DNA of 64,000 bases from an uncultured Bacilli bacterium (GTDB lineage: Bacteria; Bacillota_I; Bacilli_A; RF39; UBA660). A program made the translations under genes and the position numbers. The notes beneath the pieces were generated by a model that saw nothing but the letters and a program-made list of their open reading frames with translations, was not told the DNA's origin and ran no database searches. This document shows positions 1 through 8,986 of the stretch, in pieces. The stretch lies in contig CAKOYV010000005.1 of the NCBI GenBank assembly GCA_934131005.1, positions 1 through 64,000 of the forward strand, written 5' to 3'. The number at the start of each line of letters is the position of its first letter. The first letter of the stretch is position 1.

Positions 1-253
1 TCGTTGAATTCTAAATAAAGTGCACAATTATGTGCATTACGACTTAAAATGTGTGTTTTCATAAGAAAATGCACATTTTTTAGTCGATAAAGTAATAAAA
101 ACAATAGTAAAAATTAAAAAATGTGATATATTATATAGCGACAAAGGACTTTAGTTCCACGTCAAAAAGTGCAGGAATTGTGACATTTTTAAAACTAAGT
201 GCACAACGCCTACATTATAAATTAATAGATTAATAGAGGCAATTTGCTTGTCG

Positions 254-289
254 TAAAAATAATTATAGTTTGAGCTATAGTTATTTTTA
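254..289 (-). terminator. Transposase terminator hairpin
   Basis: Arms 254-268 and 275-289 are complementary over 15 bp with one mismatch around a 6-nt loop. The stop codon lies inside the hairpin. AT-rich, without a long U tract, so only moderately convincing. Confidence 0.4.
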
Positions 290-1489
290 TTTTAATAAAT
301 TATTTGATAAATCAACATTATCAGGTTCAATATAATAACAACTTAATGATTTCAATATATATTCATCACATAAGAATAACATAGCTTCATAAGGTGACTT
401 GCCATTTAATGAATCTCTACATAATGAATTAATATTATTCATAATTAAATTACAGCCTTCTTGAGTAATATTTTTGAAAGAAGAACCTTTAGGTAAAATA
501 TATCTAATAAATTCATGATTTTTTTCAATTGATCCTTTCTGACTAGATGCATGTGGATCACAAAAAAATAAATGAGTAACATATTCACCAGTTGAATGAA
601 TACATTCAATATTATTAACGTCGAAAAATTCATGGCCATTATCAGTAAGAATAACCTGAAATAAATTTTTATAAATATCTAAAGGAATAAGAGTTTGTAA
701 TGTTTTAAAAATTCTTGTTACTTCTTCAGTTGTTTGTGATTCTAATTTAAATATAAGCATGAATTTAGACTTTCTCCAAAGTAATGTAAGAAAACAATCT
801 GATTCTGTTTGTAAACCTTCAACAGTATCCATTTCAACTATATTTAAATCTGGATTGTTAGAAATAAATTCAATGAAATCAGTATATTTTCTATTAACCA
901 ATATTTCACGTTCTTTTCTAGTTCTCCTTTTATTTGAATTTTTTCTTTTTTTATACTTAACAATTCTAGGAAAATCTAAAGGCCCAAATTCAAAAATACC
1001 ATCTTTAATATAACGATAAAAAGAACTTTTACTGAAATCTAAGATATCCGGATGATTAATATATAAATGATTAGTTGTTTGTCCCTTTTTAACAAGAGGA
1101 GTTATAGTTTCATTAATAGAGTGTATTTCTTCTAAAGTTAGATTAACACCTTGTCTACAATATTTAATTAATTCTTCATACGATTTTTGGGATTCTCTAG
1201 CATAATAGGTCCATCTGATTTTTCTACAACCACTTCTAGATTTACAGCCATTACAAACATAAGGAGAATGATTTAATCTTTCACAAGATAAATCTAAATC
1301 TGGATGATTTATTTTATAATTATTCCAAGATGTTGGTTCAGAATATTTTCTATTTCTATCAACTTCTCTTAAAATAGTAGAATGGCTTCTATTTAATTCT
1401 TTAGCAATTTGATTTATGGATTTATTTTGATTTAATCCATCTTCAATATTTTTTCTATCTTCATAAGATAGATGAGAATAATTTGTCAT
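287..1489 (-). CDS. IS30-family transposase
   Basis: DDE transposase of 400 residues that would cut and join the ends of the surrounding insertion sequence. An N-terminal helix-turn-helix (about residues 5-50, with SINQIAKELNRSHSTILREV) is followed by a cysteine cluster (C69, C79, C82, C88). The catalytic core has D221 in VEMDTVEG, D283 in LTDNGHEF and E322 in IEKNHEFIRY. All three acidic residues and the downstream PKG are present, so the enzyme looks intact. The ATG at 1489 is chosen over an upstream in-frame codon at 1516 because AAGGAGGT sits 8 nt before it. It is transcribed leftward, away from the neighbouring HIT gene. Confidence 0.9.
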   Translation of the reverse strand: MTNYSHLSYEDRKNIEDGLNQNKSINQIAKELNRSHSTILREVDRNRKYSEPTSWNNYKINHPDLDLSCERLNHSPYVCNGCKSRSGCRKIRWTYYARESQKSYEELIKYCRQGVNLTLEEIHSINETITPLVKKGQTTNHLYINHPDILDFSKSSFYRYIKDGIFEFGPLDFPRIVKYKKRKNSNKRRTRKEREILVNRKYTDFIEFISNNPDLNIVEMDTVEGLQTESDCFLTLLWRKSKFMLIFKLESQTTEEVTRIFKTLQTLIPLDIYKNLFQVILTDNGHEFFDVNNIECIHSTGEYVTHLFFCDPHASSQKGSIEKNHEFIRYILPKGSSFKNITQEGCNLIMNNINSLCRDSLNGKSPYEAMLFLCDEYILKSLSCYYIEPDNVDLSNNLLK

Positions 1490-1674
1490 TTTCAATACCT
1501 CCTTAATGACAAACAAATTGCTTAAGAAGATATTATATATGTTTCTAAAACTTATTGCACATTAATTGTGCACTTTCAATAAAAATCTACAGAAGAATGT
1601 TAATTGGCATTTTTCTTTTTTTCTAGATTGATTTTTAAAGTATTTTAGCTTATACTTTTATTGGAGATGATAAA

Positions 1675-2040
1675 ATGGATATTTTTTGCAAAATTAATGA
1701 AGGAGAAATTCCTTGTAAAAAGATATATGAAGATGAAGATGTTTTTGTTATATTAGATATTAATCCTATTAGTAATGGACATTGTCTAGTAATTCCTAAA
1801 GTTCATTATAAGGATTTATATGATATTGATAAGAAGGTATTATCACATATTATTGATGTTGGGATGAAGATGGGAGATATCTTAAAAGATAAGTTACATT
1901 GTGAAGGTGTTACTTTTGAACAAAATAATGGTATTGCTCAAGAAGTGAAGCATTTTCACTTACATGTTATACCTAGATATAAATATGATGATATTATTGA
2001 TGTTGATGAAGTATATAATATAATAACTAGCACTAATTAA
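1675..2040 (+). CDS. HIT family hydrolase (histidine triad)
   Basis: Small (121 aa) cytoplasmic protein of the histidine triad superfamily, whose members hydrolyse or transfer nucleotidyl groups from purine mononucleotide phosphoramidates or dinucleotide polyphosphates. The family signature H93-x-H95-x-H97 is seen in VKHFHLHVIPR, with N85 and Q89 just before it as usual for the nucleotide-binding loop. Start ATG at 1675 has GGAGATGA about 6 nt upstream. It lies alone between the insertion sequence and cysS, 90 bp before cysS. Substrate cannot be told from sequence. Confidence 0.88.
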   Translation: MDIFCKINEGEIPCKKIYEDEDVFVILDINPISNGHCLVIPKVHYKDLYDIDKKVLSHIIDVGMKMGDILKDKLHCEGVTFEQNNGIAQEVKHFHLHVIPRYKYDDIIDVDEVYNIITSTN

Positions 2041-2130
2041 TAGTGTTTTTATTATATTATAATAATTGCTTTTTAAAGCTTGATAATATATAATATATGG
2101 TAGTATTTAAAAAATTAATAGGAGGTTATT

Positions 2131-3534
2131 ATGAGATTATATAATACACTTAATAGAAAAGTTGAAGATTTTATTCCTAAAAAAGAGAAAATTGTTAATA
2201 TGTATACCTGTGGACCTACAGTTTATCATTATGCTCATATTGGAAATTTAAGGACATATATTATGGAAGATATTTTAGAAAAGGGACTTAATTTTCTTGG
2301 TTATAAAGTTAATAGAGTTATGAATATTACAGATGTTGGGCATTTGACCAGTGATAGTGATAGTGGAGAAGATAAAATGCTTAAAGGGGCGAAAAGAGAA
2401 CATAAAACGGTTTTAGAAATTGCTGATATGTATACAAAAGCTTTTTTTAATGATATGCAAAGCCTTAATATTAAAAAGCCTGAAATTATTAGTAGGGCTA
2501 CTGATAATATAGATATGTATATTAAAATTATTAAAACTTTATTAGATAAAAAATATGCTTATATTAGTGGTGGAAATGTATATTTTGATACTTCAAAACT
2601 AGATGATTATTATAAATTGACTAATCATAGAGCTGATGAAATGGTTGTGGGGGTTAGAGAAGGTGTAGATATTGATAATAACAAGAAAAATCAAGCTGAT
2701 TTCGTTTTATGGTTTACTAAGTCTAAATTTCAAGAACAAGAGTTAAAGTGGGATAGTCCCTGGGGGATTGGCTATCCTGGATGGCATATAGAATGTTCAG
2801 GTATTGCTATTAAGTATTTGGGTGAATATTTAGATATACATTGTGGTGGAATTGATAATATTTTTCCACATCATACTAATGAAATAGCTCAAAGTGAGGC
2901 TTTTCTTGGGCATGAATGGTGTAAATTTTGGGTTCATGGAGAACATTTGAATGATAAATCTGGTAAAATGAGTAAAAGTAAGGGCGAGTTTTTAACTGTT
3001 AATACTTTGATTAATAAAGGTTATGATCCTTTGGCATACCGTTATTTGTGTTTAAATTCTTATTATCGTAATACTTTAACCTTTTCTTATGAAATACTAG
3101 ATGGTGCTAGTCATGAGTATAATAAGTTAAGAAATAAAACTATGGCTCTTAAAAATGTAGGTGATATTGATAATAATAAGATAGATAGATATATTAAAGA
3201 TTTTAAAGATGCTATTGCAAATGATTTAAATACTTCTACTTGTATTACTATATTGTATGATGTATTAAAGAATAAAGATTTATCTGATGCATCAAAGATA
3301 TTTTTAATAAAGAAATTTGATGATGTTCTTTCTCTTAATTTATTAAAAAATGAAAATAGTGAAGAAATAGATGAAGAGATTGTTAATTTTATTAATAACA
3401 AAATTGAGGAACGTAATCGATATAAAATCGAAAAAAATTATGAGATGGCAGATAAGATTAGAGCTGAATTACTTGATAGAGGTATTAAAATTAAGGATAC
3501 TCGTGAAGGTACTATATATGAAATAGTAAAATAG
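2131..3534 (+). CDS. cysS: Cysteinyl-tRNA synthetase
   Basis: Class I aminoacyl-tRNA synthetase charging tRNA-Cys; 467 residues, the usual length. The HIGH signature is HIGN at 36-39 (CGPTVYHYAHIGN), and KMSKS is at 279-283. Zinc ligands typical of CysRS are visible: C27, C222 in WHIECSG, and the HHTNE region around 247-251. A DALR-like helical C-terminal region follows. AGGAGG lies about 7 nt before the ATG. The gene ends at a bidirectional terminator shared with the convergent vanZ-like gene. Confidence 0.97.
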   Translation: MRLYNTLNRKVEDFIPKKEKIVNMYTCGPTVYHYAHIGNLRTYIMEDILEKGLNFLGYKVNRVMNITDVGHLTSDSDSGEDKMLKGAKREHKTVLEIADMYTKAFFNDMQSLNIKKPEIISRATDNIDMYIKIIKTLLDKKYAYISGGNVYFDTSKLDDYYKLTNHRADEMVVGVREGVDIDNNKKNQADFVLWFTKSKFQEQELKWDSPWGIGYPGWHIECSGIAIKYLGEYLDIHCGGIDNIFPHHTNEIAQSEAFLGHEWCKFWVHGEHLNDKSGKMSKSKGEFLTVNTLINKGYDPLAYRYLCLNSYYRNTLTFSYEILDGASHEYNKLRNKTMALKNVGDIDNNKIDRYIKDFKDAIANDLNTSTCITILYDVLKNKDLSDASKIFLIKKFDDVLSLNLLKNENSEEIDEEIVNFINNKIEERNRYKIEKNYEMADKIRAELLDRGIKIKDTREGTIYEIVK

Positions 3535-3617
3535 TTATCAACAATTGTGTGGAAAACATTCAACATGATACTACATTTTTCTACATATAGTAATAGTTTT
3601 CAACATTTAATTGTGGA

Positions 3618-3645
3618 AAAAAGCCCACTATTTTGTGGACTTTTT
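3618..3645. terminator. Bidirectional terminator between cysS and vanZ-like gene
   Basis: Inverted repeat AAAAAGCCCAC / GTGGACTTTTT (one wobble) with a 6-nt loop, A/T tracts on both sides. It sits between convergent genes and overlaps the stop codon of the minus-strand gene. Confidence 0.75.
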
Positions 3646-4053
3646 TGATGTTTTTGTATTTTTTGATAATAAATAGATACTAGTTATTAATGTTGGGGTT
3701 GTAATATCAATTATAACATCTTTAAATTGACTTGTTCTGCCAGGAACTAGTGATTGATGATATTCATCAGAGCAGGCGTATAAGAAACAAAATATTAAAC
3801 TTAAAACTATTATCTTTTTTGAATTTGTTTGATATTCCTTTAATAAAGAATGTGTTAATAGAAATAAAATTAAATATTCCATTACATGGGCTGATTTTCT
3901 TATAATAAAATTTAATGTTGTTACTAGATCACTTGAACTTACATATGTTTTTATCATGTTATGTGTTATTGTTCCAGAATGTGGTTGATTTGAAAAAAGA
4001 AAAATAATTAACATCCATAATAATAACAGTATCCATTTTTTTAATTTATTCAT
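3628..4053 (-). CDS. VanZ-like membrane protein
   Basis: Polytopic membrane protein of 141 residues in the VanZ-like family. Family hallmarks are present: FLFSNQPH after the first membrane segment (about 8-21), RKSAHVMEYLILFLL (about 52-66), and DEYHQSLVPGRTSQFKD followed by a last membrane segment. VanZ contributes to low-level teicoplanin resistance in enterococci, but most relatives have no assigned function; no vancomycin genes are nearby, so resistance should not be inferred. Start ATG at 4053 with GGAG 8 nt upstream. It is divergent from the nitroreductase gene. Confidence 0.85.
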   Translation of the reverse strand: MNKLKKWILLLLWMLIIFLFSNQPHSGTITHNMIKTYVSSSDLVTTLNFIIRKSAHVMEYLILFLLTHSLLKEYQTNSKKIIVLSLIFCFLYACSDEYHQSLVPGRTSQFKDVIIDITTPTLITSIYLLSKNTKTSKKSTK

Positions 4054-4138
4054 TTTTTTATCTCCTTTTTGTATATCATAATATATTTTTTTTGATTATT
4101 CAAATTAATTTTTATGTTATAATTTTATTGGTGATAAT

Positions 4139-4636
4139 ATGGACAATATTTTAAAAAGACGAAGTTATAGAAAATTTAGTGACGAACCGATTGAAGATAA
4201 TTTAATTATTGATATTATAAGAGCAGGAATGCAGGCTCCATCTTCCTTTGACCAAAGACCTTGGCATTTTTTGGTAATTAGAAATTTGAAATTATTAAAT
4301 ACTTTGGCTACTATAACTCCTTATTCTATGTGCATTAAAAATAGCTCTGTTGCTATTATTCCTTGCTACAAAATTGATGAGGTTAAAATTTCGGATTTTG
4401 TTATTTGTGATATGAGTGCTTGTGTTGAAAATATGCTAATAAAGATTACAGATTTAAATTTGGGTGGTGTTTGGATAGGAATTGCTCCTAATGAAGAAAA
4501 TATTAAAAAAGTTCAGAAAACATTAAAGTTGGAGCTAAATATTATTCCATTTTGCATTATTCCACTTGGATACCCTAAAGTTACTAAAGAGTATGAGGAT
4601 AGATTTGATAGAAAAAGAATTACGTTTATTAATTAA
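4139..4636 (+). CDS. Nitroreductase family protein
   Basis: FMN-dependent oxidoreductase-like protein, 165 aa, at the short end of the nitroreductase family. The N-terminal FMN-phosphate-binding motif is visible as RRSYRKFSDEPI (about 7-18), followed by AGMQAPSSFDQRPWHFLVI. The C-terminal part has GGVWIGIAP and a PLGYP motif typical of the fold. Start ATG at 4139 with GGTGAT 6-7 nt upstream. It is monocistronic, divergent from the vanZ-like gene and convergent with pyrG. Natural substrate unknown. Confidence 0.88.
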   Translation: MDNILKRRSYRKFSDEPIEDNLIIDIIRAGMQAPSSFDQRPWHFLVIRNLKLLNTLATITPYSMCIKNSSVAIIPCYKIDEVKISDFVICDMSACVENMLIKITDLNLGGVWIGIAPNEENIKKVQKTLKLELNIIPFCIIPLGYPKVTKEYEDRFDRKRITFIN

Positions 4637-4674
4637 AAACTCCCTTCTTTAAAAATAGAGAAGAGATTTTTTAA
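4636..4674. terminator. Bidirectional terminator, nitroreductase/pyrG
   Basis: Imperfect stem in the 42 bp between two convergent stops: CTTCT pairs with AGAAG, with outer AAAAA/TTTTT extension and a bulge, followed by T-rich sequence on both strands. Confidence 0.5.
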
Positions 4675-4678
4675 TTTT

Positions 4679-6280
4679 TTATTTTTGTGATAAAGAGCAC
4701 TTAATAAAATTATCAAATAGAGGATGCGGGTTGGTTGGTCTTGATTTGAATTCTGGATGAAATTGACAAGCGATAAAAAATTTATTATCAGGATTTTCAA
4801 TAATTTCTACTAAATTAGCTTGTTCATTTATTCCTGAGAAAATTAGACCATTTTTTTCTAATATTTTTCGATACTTGTTATTAAATTCATATCTATGACG
4901 ATGTCTTTCTAATATTTTTTCTTTTTTGTAGCATTTATAGGTTAAGGTGTCTTTTTTTAATGTACATTCATAATTTCCCAATCTTAAAGTTCCTCCCATA
5001 TTTACAATTGATTTTTGATCTTGCATTAAATCAATAATAGGATTTGAACATAGTTCGTTAAATTCTGTTGAGGAGGCATCATTAATTTTACATACATTTC
5101 TGGCGTATTCTATTACTGCTAATTGCATACCAAGACATAATCCTAAGTATGGAATGTCATTTGTTCTAGCATGCTCTATAGCTCTGATCATACCTTCTGT
5201 TCCTCTATTGCCGAAGCCTCCTGGTACGATTATTCCTTTGCTATTTTTAAAAATCTTGTCTAAATTTTCTTCTTTTTCTATCTCTTCAGAATCAACCCAA
5301 TTAATCTTTATTTTTGTTTTATATTTATATCCTGCATGTTTTAGTGATTCTACTACTGATATATATGCATCGTGTAATTCTGTATATTTTCCTACTAATG
5401 ATATTTCTATTTCTTGTTGAAGATTATTAACTGTTTGAACTAGATTTTGCCAATATTTTAATTTACTTGTTTTATTTTTTAAATTAAATTGATTTAAAAT
5501 AATTTTTTCAATATTTTGTTCATGAAAATTTAGAGGAATTTGATAAATGTTGTCAACATCTACAGCTTCTATTATATTTTCTTCTTCTAAACTACCAAAT
5601 AGAGCAAGCTTTTTTTTGACAGGTGATGATAAGGGAATATTTGCTCTTGTTACAATAATATCAGGTTGAATTCCTAATCTTCTTAATTCTATAATGCTAT
5701 TTTGTGTTGGTTTAGTTTTTAATTCATTAGATCCATATAAATATGGAATTAATGTTGTATGAACAAACAAGCTATTTTCTCTTCCTATTTCTAAACGAAA
5801 CTGACGCAAACTTTCCATCATAACAGCTGATTCAATATCTCCTACTGTTCCTCCGATTTCAGTTATAACAATATCTGCTTTACTACTTAGTCCTGCTTCG
5901 TATATTTTATTTTTGATTTCATTTGATATATGTGGTACTATCTGGATTGTAGTTCCTAGAAAATCACCTTTTCTTTCTTTTTCTATTACATTTGAGTATA
6001 TTTTCCCATTGGTGATATTAGATGTATAGTTTAATTCTTCATCTATAAACCTCTCATAATGTCCTAAATCTAAGTCTGTTTCACAGCCATCAGCAGTTAC
6101 GAATACTTCTCCATGTTGAATTGGAGACATCGTTCCAGGATCAACATTCATGTAAGGATCAAATTTTTGCATAAATACTTTATAACCTTTTGCTTTAAGT
6201 AATAATGCTATTGAGGATGCTGTTATTCCTTTTCCTAGGCCTGAGCATACTCCTCCTGTTACAAAAACATATTTTGTCAT
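4679..6280 (-). CDS. pyrG: CTP synthase
   Basis: Converts UTP to CTP using ATP and glutamine; 533 aa, full length. The N-terminal synthetase domain begins MTKYVFVTGGVCSGLGKG (P-loop-like nucleotide site). The C-terminal class I glutaminase has the nucleophile elbow GLCLGMQ and the catalytic histidine-glutamate FHPEFKSRPTNPHPLF. The canonical VVSSLGKG is changed to VCSGLGKG. AGAGGTG precedes the ATG. I looked for the reiterative-transcription pyrG attenuator known from Bacillus and saw only a weak 6-bp hairpin in the leader. Not linked to rpoE here, unlike in Bacillus. Confidence 0.97.
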   Translation of the reverse strand: MTKYVFVTGGVCSGLGKGITASSIALLLKAKGYKVFMQKFDPYMNVDPGTMSPIQHGEVFVTADGCETDLDLGHYERFIDEELNYTSNITNGKIYSNVIEKERKGDFLGTTIQIVPHISNEIKNKIYEAGLSSKADIVITEIGGTVGDIESAVMMESLRQFRLEIGRENSLFVHTTLIPYLYGSNELKTKPTQNSIIELRRLGIQPDIIVTRANIPLSSPVKKKLALFGSLEEENIIEAVDVDNIYQIPLNFHEQNIEKIILNQFNLKNKTSKLKYWQNLVQTVNNLQQEIEISLVGKYTELHDAYISVVESLKHAGYKYKTKIKINWVDSEEIEKEENLDKIFKNSKGIIVPGGFGNRGTEGMIRAIEHARTNDIPYLGLCLGMQLAVIEYARNVCKINDASSTEFNELCSNPIIDLMQDQKSIVNMGGTLRLGNYECTLKKDTLTYKCYKKEKILERHRHRYEFNNKYRKILEKNGLIFSGINEQANLVEIIENPDNKFFIACQFHPEFKSRPTNPHPLFDNFIKCSLSQK

Positions 6281-6432
6281 AAAAAAACACCTCTTTACTT
6301 TCTAACCGAGAACTTAGAAGGCTCTATTTTAAGTTATCATATTTTGAGTATTAATTGTTAATAATTATCTTGTTGTTAGTTTGTTGTTAGTTAACATAAT
6401 TATCTGTAATTATTAATATTCTTTATATATAA

Positions 6433-6461
6433 TTGATTATTTCCTTTTTTTTTGGTATAAT
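6433..6461 (+). promoter_or_regulatory. Sigma-A-type promoter for engB
   Basis: TTGATT at 6433-6438, 17-bp spacer, TATAAT at 6456-6461. It overlaps the codons of the longer upstream reading frame, which argues that translation starts at 6484. Confidence 0.7.
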
Positions 6462-6483
6462 TATGGCACTTGAGGTGATTATT

Positions 6484-7071
6484 ATGAAAATTACTAGCGT
6501 TGATTTTATTACTTCAGCTGTTAGAAGAAGTCAATATCCTGAAGGAGAACTTAAAGAATTTTTGTTAGTTGGAAGGAGCAATGTTGGTAAAAGTAGTTTT
6601 ATTAATAAAATTGTTAATAGAAAAAATATTGCTAGAATTAGCTCAGTACCAGGTAAAACTCAAACATTAAATTTTTATTTAATTAATAAAGCATTTTATT
6701 TGGTAGATGTGCCTGGTTATGGATTTGCTAAAGTTAGTAAAAAGTTAAAGAATAAGTTTGGAATGATTATTGAAGATTATTTAAAAGAGAGAGAAAACTT
6801 AAAACTAGTATTTATGTTAGTTGATTTTAGACATAAACCTACTGAAGATGATGTCTTAATGTATAATTATATGAAATATTATAATATACCTGTTACAATT
6901 ATTGCTACCAAAATAGATAAAGTATCAAAAAATAGTTATAAGAAGAATGAAAAAATTATTAGAGATACTTTAAGTATGGTTGAAGGTGATGACTTGATAT
7001 TATTCTCTGCTGTTAATAATACAGGTAAGAGTGAGGTCCATGATAAGATAGAGAGTATAATTGCTAATTAG
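6484..7071 (+). CDS. ysxC: Ribosome biogenesis GTPase EngB/YsxC
   Basis: TRAFAC-class GTPase needed for large ribosomal subunit assembly; 195 aa from the chosen start, matching the family. G1 is GRSNVGKSS, G3 DVPGYGF, G4 TKID, and G5 is near FSAVNN. The ATG at 6484 is preferred over 6433 because GAGGTGA lies 6 nt before it and a promoter occupies the upstream frame. It is followed by an uncharacterised gene and then der, another ribosome-assembly GTPase. Confidence 0.95.
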   Translation: MKITSVDFITSAVRRSQYPEGELKEFLLVGRSNVGKSSFINKIVNRKNIARISSVPGKTQTLNFYLINKAFYLVDVPGYGFAKVSKKLKNKFGMIIEDYLKERENLKLVFMLVDFRHKPTEDDVLMYNYMKYYNIPVTIIATKIDKVSKNSYKKNEKIIRDTLSMVEGDDLILFSAVNNTGKSEVHDKIESIIAN

Positions 7072-7113
7072 AACATTATCTTTATCGTATCATAAATTAC
7101 TTTAGGTGATAAT

Positions 7114-7533
7114 ATGATTATTAGGAACGATAAGGATTTATTTGTAATACGAATTTTTAATAATTATATTGAAGATAATGATATATATGATATAGATTTT
7201 ATTTGTAATATTTTTAAAGATTTCTTAAGAAAGTATAAGGATAAATATGATATTAGAGGTCTTTGTTGTATTGAAGTTTATGTAAATTATAAACACGGTA
7301 TTGTTATGGAGATTAAAAATATCTATAAGTATGATGATGAATTAGATGTTAAAATTAAATTTCATATAGATTATACTTTTTTAATGGAAATTAATTGTGA
7401 TAATATTGATGATTATGAAGATGTTTATTACTATAAAGATAAATATTATAGCCCATATGATGATTATTATGATAGTAATATTATCTATAGAGATAGTTTA
7501 AATATTCTAAATAATGGTATTAAAATTAAGTAG
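7114..7533 (+). CDS. Uncharacterised acidic protein
   Basis: A 139-residue protein I do not recognise. It has no signal peptide or membrane segment. It is rich in aspartate, tyrosine and isoleucine, with a very acidic tyrosine-rich stretch (about residues 95-120). A pattern of alternating strands (about 50-95) suggests a small alpha/beta fold. GGTGAT 6-7 nt before the ATG supports translation. It lies between engB (42 bp upstream) and der (15 bp downstream) on the same strand, so it is probably co-transcribed with both. Position alone hints at, but does not show, a link to ribosome assembly. Confidence 0.75.
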   Translation: MIIRNDKDLFVIRIFNNYIEDNDIYDIDFICNIFKDFLRKYKDKYDIRGLCCIEVYVNYKHGIVMEIKNIYKYDDELDVKIKFHIDYTFLMEINCDNIDDYEDVYYYKDKYYSPYDDYYDSNIIYRDSLNILNNGIKIK

Positions 7534-7548
7534 AAGGTGGTGATAGTT

Positions 7549-8865
7549 ATGGCAATGCCTACTGTTTGTTTAGTTGGAAGGCCTAATGTTGGTAAAAGTA
7601 CTATTTTTAATAGACTTGTTAGAAAAAAAATATCTATTATTGAAGATACTCCTGGTGTTACTAGGGATAGAATTTATGGAGATGTTAGTTATGGCAAATA
7701 TAAATTTCATCTAATTGATACAGGTGGAATTGATGTTAGTAAAGAAATTTTTAATAATGAAATAAAAGTTCAAGTAGAAATTGCTATTGATGAGGCAGAT
7801 TTAGTTGTATTTGTTGTTGATGGTAAGGATGAATTAAATCAAAATGATTATGTTATTAGAGATATGCTTAAAAAAAGTGATAAAAAAGTGATTGTTGCTG
7901 TTAATAAAATTGATAATAGTAATAGAATGAATAATATTTATAATTTCTATGAGTTAGGTTTTGAAAATGTTATTGGTGTTAGTGGAGAGCATAATATTGG
8001 TATAGACAAGCTTATGGAAGAAATTATTGCTGACTTTAAACCATATTCAAAAGATGAAGTTTTGGATAATAAAATTAAATTTTGTGTTATAGGTAGGCCT
8101 AATGTTGGTAAAAGTAGTTTAGTTAATGCTCTTCTTAACGAAGAAAAGGCTATTGTTAGTAATGTTGCTGGTACAACTAGAGATGCTGTTGATACTGTCT
8201 TTCGTTATGAGGGAGAAGATTATGTTGTTATTGATACTGCTGGACTTCGAAAAAAAGGCAAAGTATATGAAAGTATTGAAAAATATAGTGCTATTAGAAG
8301 TATGAAAGCTATTGAACGTTGTGATGTATGTTGCATAGTAATTAATGCTGAAGAAGGCATAATAGAACACGATAAGCATATTGCTAATTATGCCTTAGAA
8401 GCTGGTAAAGCTATTGTATTAGTTGTTAACAAGTGGGATACCGTTAATGATAAAAATGATATTAAATCTTTTACACAATTGATAAGAAGTGAATTTCAAT
8501 TTTTAACTTATGCTCCTATTGTATTCTTATCTGCTAAGACAAAAAAAAGAATTCATACACTTATGCCTGAAATTAAAAAAGTTTATAATAATTCATTAAA
8601 AGAAATTAAAACTAGTGTTTTAAACGAAGTAATAAGAGATGCTGTTATGTTAAATCAACCACCTTCTTATAAAGGAAAAAGGCTTAAAATTTATTTTGTT
8701 AATCAGTGTGGTACTAAACCTCCTAAATTTAATTTTAACGTTAATAGTAATAAATTAGTTCATTTCTCATATAAGAGATATTTAGAAAATAAACTAAGAG
8801 AAAACTTTGATTTAGAAGGAACACCTATTATTATACAATTTAAAAATAAAAATGAAGAATACTAG
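7549..8865 (+). CDS. der: Ribosome biogenesis GTPase Der (EngA)
   Basis: Double-GTPase assembly factor of the 50S subunit; 438 aa from ATG 7549, close to the family's usual length. Two G domains in tandem each have a P loop (GRPNVGKST near residue 10 and GRPNVGKSS near 180), DTxG G3 motifs (DTGGID, DTAGLR) and NKxD G4 motifs (NKID, NKWD). A C-terminal KH-like domain ends the protein. AAGGTGG 8 nt upstream favours the ATG at 7549 over GTG codons at 7537/7540. Followed directly by a terminator. Confidence 0.97.
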   Translation: MAMPTVCLVGRPNVGKSTIFNRLVRKKISIIEDTPGVTRDRIYGDVSYGKYKFHLIDTGGIDVSKEIFNNEIKVQVEIAIDEADLVVFVVDGKDELNQNDYVIRDMLKKSDKKVIVAVNKIDNSNRMNNIYNFYELGFENVIGVSGEHNIGIDKLMEEIIADFKPYSKDEVLDNKIKFCVIGRPNVGKSSLVNALLNEEKAIVSNVAGTTRDAVDTVFRYEGEDYVVIDTAGLRKKGKVYESIEKYSAIRSMKAIERCDVCCIVINAEEGIIEHDKHIANYALEAGKAIVLVVNKWDTVNDKNDIKSFTQLIRSEFQFLTYAPIVFLSAKTKKRIHTLMPEIKKVYNNSLKEIKTSVLNEVIRDAVMLNQPPSYKGKRLKIYFVNQCGTKPPKFNFNVNSNKLVHFSYKRYLENKLRENFDLEGTPIIIQFKNKNEEY

Positions 8866-8870
8866 AATTT

Positions 8871-8893
8871 AGGAAACTTGAGTTTCCTTTTTT
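8871..8893 (+). terminator. Terminator after der
   Basis: Perfect 7-bp stem AGGAAAC/GTTTCCT with TTGA loop and a run of T. Confidence 0.85.
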
Positions 8894-8986
8894 GGTGGTT
8901 TAATCATAATTTCTTTTTTATTTATTTTAGATTTTTTATTATCAGTTTTTTTTCATAACTTACATATAATAAATTAGGAGGTTGTT

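Larger units (their letters stand above)
17..1576 (-). mobile_element. IS30-family insertion sequence
   Basis: The element is bounded by imperfect terminal inverted repeats. The left end begins AAAGTGCACAATTATGTGCA at 17, and the right end, read on the minus strand from 1576, begins AAAGTGCACAATTAATGTGC. A second, subterminal pair (GCAATTTGCTTGTC at 240-253 and its near-complement at 1507-1520) lies just outside the transposase gene. One intact transposase fills most of it. About 270 bp of non-coding DNA lies between the transposase stop and the left end. I could not see a convincing target duplication. Family assignment rests on the transposase; the exact ends are inferred from the repeats. 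Confidence 0.75.

Noticed and set aside
759..1013. 84-codon frame antisense to the transposase
   Set aside because: Mirror frame of the DDE domain; no independent support.
6281..6360. pyrG attenuator in the leader
   Set aside because: Only a 6-bp hairpin (TTCTAA/TTAGAA), no initially transcribed GGG run or strong terminator as in Bacillus pyrG.
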